Shown one piece after another: positions 7,212 through 13,008 of a stretch of DNA of 13,008 nt. Made by a program: the position numbers and the translations under genes. The notes under the pieces were generated by a model, which saw only the letters and a program-made list of their open reading frames with translations, searched no databases and was not told the origin of the DNA. The DNA is from an uncultured Pseudomonadota bacterium (GTDB taxonomy: Bacteria; Myxococcota_A; UBA9042; CAIXZC01), in assembly GCA_937884235.1 (NCBI GenBank), contig CALGBT010000189.1, positions 1 to 13,008 of the forward strand. The letters run 5' to 3'. Every line of letters begins with the position of its first letter. Position 1 is the first letter of the stretch.

Positions 7212-8344
7212 AACAGGAACTGGCTTTGCAGGGTTACCTGGCTGGCACCATCACCGAAGTCGATGCCTTCGCCGGCGATGAGGTAGGCGTACTCGAGCTT
7301 CAGGTTGGCGCTGTGGCCGTTGAACCACCAGAGGAAGTCGGCCCGCAGATTGGCGAGGTCGGCCCCTTCCTTGTCGGAGTTGAACCACTCGCCGCCCAGG
7401 GTCGGCTGATAGACGTCATAGCGGAACCCGAGATCGCCGTAAACACCCATGCCGGTGCCGGCGTGGGGGGTGAAAGTGCCGACGGTTCCGGCGGTCAGCT
7501 CGTGGCCCCGATTGTACCAGACGAATGCCACCTGCCCGGTGAGCTCCATCTTGTCGTCCAGGGGGATGTTCCAGAAGGCATCAGCCGAGACTGCGGTATA
7601 CATGGAAGTAGTGCCGGACTCGGAGAGAATGGAGTCTGGCTGCATGTCAAAGCCGGCGCCAAATTGGAGCACTTTCTTTTTGCCGAGGTAGGTGCCGCCA
7701 TAGAAGAACCCGGTCTCAGGCTCAAAGATATTAAGCGCCAACCGGCCGGCAATGCGGGGCAGATCATTGGGATTGAGAGTCTCCATCCCGTCCACCTTGG
7801 CACCACGCAGACCATTGAAAATGCCCAGATGGTAGTCAAGCATGTTGGCCACAATGCCACGCACTTCGATACCAGCATCACGCCAGACGAAGTCTTTGAT
7901 GAAGCGGCTGGAGAAGAGGTTGTGATAGTCCACGCTGTTGAGCGACGTGGCCGACTGCCGGTTGTGGTGCGTGAAGGGCAGCAAGATCATGCCTGCGGCG
8001 ACGTTGAACTCCGGCATGAACTGAAAGTCGACAAAGGCATCCTGAATGAAGAAGGCCTTCCCCCAGTCGCCGTTCTTGCCCATGTTGGGGTTGTCGGTTT
8101 CCACAAAGAAGTGGACGAGCTTATTAATGTTACCGGCGAGGATAATCCGCGCCCGGCGCAAGAAGAACTCGGTGCCCAGGCCGTCGCCATCCGGATTGCC
8201 GTTTTCGGTCATCTGTACCTGACTTTGCAGCAGGAATCTGACCTTGATGTTGGGTGCGTCCTTGTCCTGGGCGTTGGCTGTGCCAGCCGCTAGCATCGCT
8301 ACGGTGAACAGCCCTGCGACGAAAACTCCAATCAACTTTCTCAT
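7208..8344 (-). CDS. OprO/OprP-type outer-membrane porin
   Basis: A 378-residue outer-membrane beta-barrel of the phosphate-selective porin O/P type. Some members take up phosphate or pyrophosphate; selectivity here is unknown. Residues 1-25 form a signal peptide (MRKL, hydrophobic core to about 20, cleavage after ANA). The mature start has the family pattern: a strand with FLLQSQVQM, then FFLRRARIILAG and HFFVETDN, then FIQDAFVDFQF. The rest alternates short aromatic-flanked strands and Gly/Asp-rich turns, ending in QSQFLF; a terminal Phe is the usual signal for barrel insertion. The frame extends 16 codons upstream, but the ATG at 8344 begins the signal peptide and has GGAGG at 8351-8355, 6 bases away. 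A TATTAT at 8376-8381 may be the -10 box. No phosphate transporter or regulator genes are adjacent, so a phosphate role is not supported by context. Confidence 0.86.
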   Translation of the reverse strand: MRKLIGVFVAGLFTVAMLAAGTANAQDKDAPNIKVRFLLQSQVQMTENGNPDGDGLGTEFFLRRARIILAGNINKLVHFFVETDNPNMGKNGDWGKAFFIQDAFVDFQFMPEFNVAAGMILLPFTHHNRQSATSLNSVDYHNLFSSRFIKDFVWRDAGIEVRGIVANMLDYHLGIFNGLRGAKVDGMETLNPNDLPRIAGRLALNIFEPETGFFYGGTYLGKKKVLQFGAGFDMQPDSILSESGTTSMYTAVSADAFWNIPLDDKMELTGQVAFVWYNRGHELTAGTVGTFTPHAGTGMGVYGDLGFRYDVYQPTLGGEWFNSDKEGADLANLRADFLWWFNGHSANLKLEYAYLIAGEGIDFGDGASQVTLQSQFLF

Positions 8345-8375
8345 CCTCAACCTCCATCCCACGCTATCAATCCCC

Positions 8376-8381
8376 ATAATA
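8376..8381 (-). promoter_or_regulatory. Possible -10 box of the porin gene
   Basis: TATTAT on the minus strand matches 5 of 6 consensus positions. It would start transcription near 8369, giving a leader of about 25 bases that contains the GGAGG site. No convincing -35 box lies 15 to 18 bases upstream, so an activator would be needed if this promoter is real. Confidence 0.3.
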
Positions 8382-8391
8382 GAAACCCACA

Positions 8392-8440
8392 AAAACCGGG
8401 CGCACTTTACTCCAGCCCCGAGGGCATTTCAACCGGTTTT
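8392..8440. repeat. Inverted repeat AAAACCGG / CCGGTTTT in the divergent region
   Basis: Eight-base perfect arms lie at 8392-8399 and 8433-8440, 33 bases apart. The second arm is also part of the palindrome AACCGGTT (8431-8438). It lies between the divergent porin and thioesterase genes, upstream of the candidate porin -10 box, so an operator is conceivable; chance is also possible. Confidence 0.3.
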
Positions 8441-8465
8441 CCTGGCTTCCATCAGTGACTATCGT
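8437..8465 (+). promoter_or_regulatory. Possible promoter of the thioesterase-barrel protein operon
   Basis: TTTTCC (8437-8442, 3 of 6) and TATCGT (8460-8465, 4 of 6) are separated by 17 bases. The start would fall near 8472, with a leader of about 30 bases containing AGGAGG. The -35 box overlaps the right arm of the inverted repeat. Weak by sequence alone. Confidence 0.28.
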
Positions 8466-8503
8466 GTGGTAGGAGTGAGCATCGTGATGGAGGAGGCTGT
8501 GGC

Positions 8504-8950
8504 ATGACGGACAGAGGCTACGAAGTGGAAGTGGAGATCCAATTGCGCTGGCGTGACATGGATGCGTTGGGTCACGTCAACAATGCGGTCTTTGTGACCT
8601 ACCTCGAGGTTGCTCGAGTTGCCTATTTTCGTGAGATCTATGGCGATGGCGAACCGCTGGATTTCAACTTCATCATCGCCCGGGTCGAGATCGACTTTCT
8701 CTCGCCCATTGCCCTCGGGGACCGGCCCGTCTGCCGAGTGGGCATCCATGAGGCGGGGAGCAAGAGCTTTCGTTTCGAATACTTGATAGAATCAGCCCGG
8801 GACGGCCGCCTGCTGGCGCGGGCAACCACGGTCCAGGTTTGCTATGACTACGCGCAAAAGGCGACCATCCCGCTGGATGGCGAGATGTGGCGGCGGGTCA
8901 CCGAGCTACGGCTTGGCAAGGGTCTGGAACCGCCCCGACGCAAGGAGTGA
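8504..8950 (+). CDS. Hotdog-fold acyl-CoA thioesterase (4HBT, YbgC/FadM-like)
   Basis: A 148-residue cytoplasmic enzyme expected to hydrolyse acyl-CoA (or acyl-ACP) thioesters. It starts with the family signature RWRDMDALGHVNN (15-27), in which Asp18 takes the place of the catalytic Asp in 4-hydroxybenzoyl-CoA thioesterase-type enzymes. It continues with the helix VTYLEVARVAYFREIYG (31-47) and then beta strands, as in single hotdog domains. AGGAGG at 8491-8496 lies 7 bases before the ATG. The TGA stop is followed after 4 bases by the start of the outer-membrane protein gene, so the two are probably co-transcribed. The substrate cannot be read from the sequence: FadM-type (long chain), YbgC-type (short chain, linked to the Tol-Pal system) and phospholipid-related roles all remain open. 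No tol or pal gene is present. Confidence 0.88.
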   Translation: MTDRGYEVEVEIQLRWRDMDALGHVNNAVFVTYLEVARVAYFREIYGDGEPLDFNFIIARVEIDFLSPIALGDRPVCRVGIHEAGSKSFRFEYLIESARDGRLLARATTVQVCYDYAQKATIPLDGEMWRRVTELRLGKGLEPPRRKE

Positions 8951-8954
8951 GACT

Positions 8955-9506
8955 ATGAGGTTTTCACTGGGGTTGCTGGCCGCCCTGATTCTGCTGGCCG
9001 CAACAGCTCCGGCTTTGGCGCAGGGGCTGGAAGAGAACAGCCCCATTCGGGCGGGACGCTTCAGCTTCTCGGGTGGCGGCGGCTTCAGCCAGGAGAGCTT
9101 CACCATCTCTGCGGGGGTAGGGTACTTCGTGTTGGATGGATTGATGCCCGGTGTGCGCTATCGCTACACCAGATTCAATGATCGGCATATTGATGACAAA
9201 GTCAGCCTCCACGACTTGAATGCCTATCTCCGCTATTACCTCGATGTTGCGCCCGGATTCTACCCGTTTCTGGTGGGGGATGTCGGCTACCTGAAGATGT
9301 TGGAGTGGGGCGAAGACGTGGAGAATCGCATGGCCGAGATGTTCAGCGTAATGGGGGGAGCGGGGGTTGCCTACTATCTCAGCTCGCACTTCTACATCGA
9401 CGTCTTCGCAGGCATGCGTCACTACCTGGACCCGCCGACCTGGTCCTATCTACACGCCGAGCCCAACCAGTTCGAGTGGGGAATGGGCTTTGGGGCTGCC
9501 TTTTGA
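8955..9506 (+). CDS. Small outer-membrane beta-barrel protein
   Basis: A 183-residue protein with a clear signal peptide (1-22; core LGLLAALILLAATAPA, cleavage after ALA). The mature part is rich in Gly and aromatic residues in alternating strands: FSFSGGGGFSQ, GVGYFVLDGLMPGVRYRYTRF, LNAYLRYYLDV, YPFLVGDVGYL, GGAGVAYYL, HFYIDVFAGMRHYL. It ends in GMGFGAAF. The pattern and terminal Phe fit an 8-stranded barrel of the OmpA/OmpW size class, but I recognise no specific family. An in-frame start 37 codons upstream lies inside the thioesterase gene and is rejected: the ATG at 8955 has AAGGAG (8942-8947) 7 bases away and begins the signal peptide. The gene is the second of a two-gene operon and ends 2 bases short of the convergent lipoprotein gene. 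The role is unknown. Confidence 0.78.
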   Translation: MRFSLGLLAALILLAATAPALAQGLEENSPIRAGRFSFSGGGGFSQESFTISAGVGYFVLDGLMPGVRYRYTRFNDRHIDDKVSLHDLNAYLRYYLDVAPGFYPFLVGDVGYLKMLEWGEDVENRMAEMFSVMGGAGVAYYLSSHFYIDVFAGMRHYLDPPTWSYLHAEPNQFEWGMGFGAAF

Positions 9507-9508
9507 AC

Positions 9509-12500
9509 TTACCACGCACTCAGCGGCAGGTTGAAGGGCGGGGTGTAGCTCTTTAGTTGGGCTGCGACGGGTACTGTCAGCATGTTGCCCGCAGCCAGAC
9601 CGTCAGCCTGGACTTCCAGGCCCACGGCTGCCCCCGGCTTGATCTGTAGTGCGTAGCCGGTGACTATGTCCGGAAGGTCGTAGTGGGTGATCTCCGGGGG
9701 GAATCCGGCGCTCCAGGTACAAGCCGCCCCCCATATATCGGCTGCGACCAGGTGGACGGGATAGCCGAATCCATCTTCCAGCGCAACGGTGACGGCTTTT
9801 TCGAGGATGATGGGTTCCTCCGGTGCCCCGGTCATGACATCGAGGTAGCACCATTCGCCGGCCCCCATGGCGAAGCTGTTGCCAGTGAGGAGGAGGGCGG
9901 GGTATCCGTCTGCCGGTACGTGGCGCAGGCGTACTTGCTGCGCTGAGTTGGTGTACCAGGTGTCTGCCGTGAAAGACTGGGGGGGCGCGCATTCTCCATC
10001 CCCCGGCCCTCCCAGGGTGCGACATTTGCCGACTGTGCAAGCCGTTCCTTGTGGCTCTTCCGCCTGGACATAGACCCGAGCGTGGGAAATGAGCAGGCTC
10101 TCCAGGGGCAGACTCGCCACCGTCACTTCGGCTGGGACCACCGATGGATTTATGAGTCGCCGTCGATAGTAGGCACCGCCCGCCAGGGCCTCCTGTAGTG
10201 CCGGATCCGAAGGCATCAAGTAGAGGTCTATGGGGTCGTCGGGCAGATCTACGGCATCGTCCAGGAGAAAGAGGGGGGGCGGCAGCACCGTCATCGCCAG
10301 GAGGACGTCGCGCACAGCCATCTGGCCACCGAGGTCCGTGACCTCAAGATGCAGGCGGTCGGGGATCTGGTTGCCTGGAAAAGCGCCGATGCCGTCGTCA
10401 GACAAGGGCAGCAGCAAGGGAATCGTCACCGTATCGCCCAGGCAGTTCGCGGCCATGGGAGGGGCAGTGTGCAACAGCTGGTCCCCAGCATACCAGCTGG
10501 CCTCAACCGTGAGGGTCGCCTTGATGGCACCGGTGGGGCAAGGGTCGCTAACGGTGAAGTCCAACGAGGGTATGGCTGTCTCCAGGCCGTCGGCAACTGA
10601 ATCGCCGAAGAGCAAGGGGGCGTATTTGGCAAAAGGCGGGCAGAGGGCAGCGCAACTCGTCTTGTTCAAGCCAACCTTTGTCGCCCCGTCAGCAACGTAG
10701 TCCACCTCGCCGGTGGCCGCGTCGTAGGTCGGATTGCCGTCGGTATCGTCGATAACGAAGGTCGGGTTCTGGGCAATGGATGGTGTGCTGGAGTCGAGGA
10801 AGACCACGAGGACCCGGGAACTGGTATTGCCCACCATGTCCTCTGCCTCAACCGTGACGCTGGCAGGAACCCCGGGCTGCGGGACAACCGTTCCGACCAG
10901 AATGTACCAGGTCCCCTCGACGTCCATGCTCCAAACACCCTGTCCGCCAACAATCTTCACCGAGGCCACTCCCGATTCGTCATCGAGCACGCGGAACTTG
11001 TACTTTATCAGGTCGAAGGAGTTGGTGATGATGCCCATCTCTGAGGCCTGAATGTCCGGGGGCGACGAGTCGTAGAGATAGCTTGCCGAACCACTAGTCT
11101 GCTGAAAGGCCACGTCCTCCACGGTAATGGCAATGGTGGCCTCCTGGGTTGATGCCGTGGTGGGCAGCGCAACAGCAATCTGGTTGTCTTTGGTGGTTGC
11201 TCCAATCTCCTCGCCATCAACGGTGAGCTCGAGCAGCTTGAAATCGTGGTCGTCCTGAACGGTTACGGTCACCGTCGGGTCGTCCGGTCCGTACCAGCTG
11301 CCGTCGGCCGGGTCGAAGGAGATAGTGGGGGCGAGAGAGTCGACGCAGAGAGTCCAGATTGCCTCGTCAGTTCGTCCGAGGATGTCAGTGGCCTTCACCG
11401 TCACCACGGCCCCGTCTCCCAGCGATACGGGGCAATGGTGGAAACCGTCGCTATAGGCTGTGCAGTGGGTCTGGCCGCCGACAAAGGTCAGCGCCACCTT
11501 CACCTCCAGTCCGTCCGAATGGGAAGCAAGTACGAGGAGTTCTGCTGGTGGGGCAGAGAGGCAAATGTCCGATTCGGGCAGCACTTCTTCGATTACGGGG
11601 GCTGCGAGAGAGACGCGGAAAATGCGGTCGACGGACTCTTCGTTGCCCGCTGTGTCCCGAGCATGGATGCGAAAGAAGACTTCCTTTCCGGCCCAGGCCG
11701 TCGGGTCAAAGCTCAGGGGAAGCGCAAATTCTTTGTTGTCGGTCACCGGCTTGCCCAACAGTTGAGAGTACACCTGGGGACTGGTTATCCAGAGTGACTC
11801 CACGCCGTGCGGGTCTGACGCTGTTGCCAGTAAGTCCAGGATGTCTGCTGAGGCGAGCAGCGAATCGTCAGCGGGGAAGCCAGGGCTGAGTACAATGACC
11901 GGCGGGAGCGGGTCAAACAGAGTTGTTGCATCGTCCGGAAAGAGCGCCCCCTGCGCAGTTGAAAGCTGCTCGTACCAGCCATCAACGGTGTTGAAGGCGG
12001 CGACTCCGTCGGCTCCTTCTGCGAAGGTGGGGGCCGTTTGAGAGACCAGGTCATGGATTGCCTCTGCCAGATCGTAGCGCAGGGTCTGGGAGGAGAGAGT
12101 TGAGGCTCCCAGTTGGACCGCGATTGGCTTACCGTCCTGGTCCAGAGTCTTGCCATCAAAGAGGCCGTCCTGCGCGTCGGCAACCAGGGCGTAGAGAAGA
12201 TCCGGCATGGTCAGTGGTACTCGACCCGGCTCCACGGGCCAGCCGTTGGCCATGCGGGCCAGCGCTGCGGCACTCACTCCACTGGCCATCCGTGCGGAAG
12301 GCACCCATAGAGTCTCGAGCGCGGGATCGGCGGGGTCAGTGAAGCCGATATTGGGCGGTGCTTCCACGCATAAATGGGCGGCCAGTCGTTCCGCCGCCTT
12401 CGGGATGACAGAGTTCCACGCTGTATTTGAGAGCCCACGCTTGCTGCCGAAGGATCGGTAGCCGTCAGCGAGGCCGAAGGCCAGGGTAGACCAAGGGTCG

Positions 12501-12904
12501 ATAACCAGCAGGTCATCAGCCAGCGCGGCACTGACATTGAAGATGGCGCACAGCGGTCGGGCCACTGGGATCGAGAAGGATTTTCCGGTCCAGGAATCGG
12601 TGGCCTTGCCTGAGCCCGCGGTGCAGATGAGGAGCGGTTCGCTTTGGAGAAGGCCGTCAATCTCAACAATGAAGGCGCCCGATGGGGTAGATAGTACAGT
12701 CTTCATGAGTTGGCGCTGGTCGCCCGTCACCGAGTAGAACTCCACGGTCGAGCCCACCACGCCTGCGGGTGCGCTCACCCGGCCCTTGAGCTGCAAGGTC
12801 ATGGACTCCGCCGAGGAATCGCCGCGGTCGCCGCCACAGGCGGACGTGCCCAGCAGAAGCAGAATCAGAAGCCGGCTGGCGAGTCCCATTGCTGTTGGTG
12901 CCAT
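9509..12904 (-). CDS. Large Ig-like multidomain surface lipoprotein
   Basis: A 1131-residue exported protein of unrecognised function. Residues 1-22 are a lipoprotein signal with lipobox TSAC (lipidated Cys23), followed by an Asp/Ser-rich linker. Residues 35-115 look like a carboxypeptidase-regulatory or SdrD-type beta-sandwich. Residues 116-330 are Ala/Leu-rich and probably helical. From about 333 to 705 there are four Ig-like units that each end alike, in the form A-x-D-x-x-G-N followed by a strand and a D-x-x-x-P-x-I linker (near residues 416, 505, 596 and 688). Residues 706-1131 are further beta-rich sequence with paired Cys (for example 956/961, 971). The ATG at 12904 has GGAGG at 12915-12919, 10 bases away; an alternative ATG at codon 6 lacks one. 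Proteins of this style are common in predatory or complex delta-proteobacterial relatives, perhaps for adhesion, but that is inference. It is tail-to-tail with the barrel-protein gene, 2 bases apart. Confidence 0.85.
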   Translation of the reverse strand: MAPTAMGLASRLLILLLLGTSACGGDRGDSSAESMTLQLKGRVSAPAGVVGSTVEFYSVTGDQRQLMKTVLSTPSGAFIVEIDGLLQSEPLLICTAGSGKATDSWTGKSFSIPVARPLCAIFNVSAALADDLLVIDPWSTLAFGLADGYRSFGSKRGLSNTAWNSVIPKAAERLAAHLCVEAPPNIGFTDPADPALETLWVPSARMASGVSAAALARMANGWPVEPGRVPLTMPDLLYALVADAQDGLFDGKTLDQDGKPIAVQLGASTLSSQTLRYDLAEAIHDLVSQTAPTFAEGADGVAAFNTVDGWYEQLSTAQGALFPDDATTLFDPLPPVIVLSPGFPADDSLLASADILDLLATASDPHGVESLWITSPQVYSQLLGKPVTDNKEFALPLSFDPTAWAGKEVFFRIHARDTAGNEESVDRIFRVSLAAPVIEEVLPESDICLSAPPAELLVLASHSDGLEVKVALTFVGGQTHCTAYSDGFHHCPVSLGDGAVVTVKATDILGRTDEAIWTLCVDSLAPTISFDPADGSWYGPDDPTVTVTVQDDHDFKLLELTVDGEEIGATTKDNQIAVALPTTASTQEATIAITVEDVAFQQTSGSASYLYDSSPPDIQASEMGIITNSFDLIKYKFRVLDDESGVASVKIVGGQGVWSMDVEGTWYILVGTVVPQPGVPASVTVEAEDMVGNTSSRVLVVFLDSSTPSIAQNPTFVIDDTDGNPTYDAATGEVDYVADGATKVGLNKTSCAALCPPFAKYAPLLFGDSVADGLETAIPSLDFTVSDPCPTGAIKATLTVEASWYAGDQLLHTAPPMAANCLGDTVTIPLLLPLSDDGIGAFPGNQIPDRLHLEVTDLGGQMAVRDVLLAMTVLPPPLFLLDDAVDLPDDPIDLYLMPSDPALQEALAGGAYYRRRLINPSVVPAEVTVASLPLESLLISHARVYVQAEEPQGTACTVGKCRTLGGPGDGECAPPQSFTADTWYTNSAQQVRLRHVPADGYPALLLTGNSFAMGAGEWCYLDVMTGAPEEPIILEKAVTVALEDGFGYPVHLVAADIWGAACTWSAGFPPEITHYDLPDIVTGYALQIKPGAAVGLEVQADGLAAGNMLTVPVAAQLKSYTPPFNLPLSAW

Positions 12905-12927
12905 ATCGCTGATGCCTCCACCGGCCC

Positions 12928-12957
12928 ATGATATCCATCGGCCGGGTTGAAACGCAA
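12928..12957 (-). promoter_or_regulatory. Probable promoter of the large lipoprotein gene
   Basis: On the minus strand, TTGCGT (12952-12957, 3 of 6) and TATCAT (12928-12933, 5 of 6) are separated by 18 bases. The start near 12921 gives a leader of about 17 bases that begins just before the GGAGG site. A second TATATT on the same strand at 12999-13004 is an alternative whose -35 box would lie beyond the window. Confidence 0.42.
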
Positions 12958-13008
12958 GTGTCTGCAGACGGGGGTTGCCTCCCGGGGTCTTTTTGTTGAA
13001 TATAGGTA

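Noticed and set aside
6998..8293. Long plus-strand open frame (431 codons) across the end of the Bax1 gene and antisense to the porin
   Set aside because: Its product lacks recognisable domains and mirrors the GC-biased third positions of the porin gene, which has a signal peptide, ribosome site and family motifs.
12969..12994. GC-rich hairpin (stem 12969-12974 with 12979-12984) followed by GGGTC and five T, resembling a plus-strand terminator
   Set aside because: The stem is only six pairs with one G-T pair, and no plus-strand gene ends upstream of it; the flanking gene starts here on the minus strand.

Overview
This is a compact, GC-rich chromosomal stretch from a Gram-negative bacterium. 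The outer-membrane layout is clear: two lipoproteins with lipoboxes, an OprO/OprP-type porin and a second small beta-barrel protein. Three traits suggest a lineage in the old delta-proteobacterial sphere (Myxococcota, Bradymonadota or relatives): a soluble Hanks-type kinase with an N-terminal Cys-rich knuckle, lipoproteins with Asp/Pro/Ala-rich linkers, and a very large Ig-like lipoprotein. This placement is inference from architecture only. No phage, transposon, CRISPR, tRNA or rRNA signal was found, and no gene-free stretch exceeds 300 bases.

Layout: (1) 78-2165, minus strand, a neutral ceramidase-family lipoprotein with all expected catalytic residues. (2) 2313-2483, plus strand, a 56-residue clostridial-type 2[4Fe-4S] ferredoxin, divergent from the ceramidase. 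(3) 2592-4508, plus strand, a Ser/Thr kinase fused to a class III cyclase-like domain that has lost its catalytic residues. (4) 4588-6000 and 6000-7211, plus strand, an XPB/Rad25-type helicase translationally coupled to a Bax1 (DUF790) nuclease. This is the helicase-nuclease pair best known from archaea; here it has a good sigma70-like promoter placed to give a leaderless message. (5) 7208-8344, minus strand, a phosphate-selective-type porin whose stop codon shares the palindrome CTAG with the Bax1 stop. (6) 8504-8950 and 8955-9506, plus strand, a hotdog acyl-CoA thioesterase followed 4 bases later by a small outer-membrane beta-barrel protein. (7) 9509-12904, minus strand, a 1131-residue lipoprotein with serial Ig-like domains and no recognised function.

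How they work together: the only clear functional unit is XPB-Bax1, a probable DNA-repair helicase and structure-specific nuclease. The thioesterase and barrel protein form a two-gene operon. The kinase, ferredoxin, ceramidase, porin and large lipoprotein look like separate transcription units. Both convergent junctions (7208-7211 and 9507-9508) have essentially no space for a terminator. I see no defence island or obviously new multi-gene system. The most noteworthy items are the bacterial XPB-Bax1 operon with an altered RED motif, and the kinase with a pseudo-cyclase domain.
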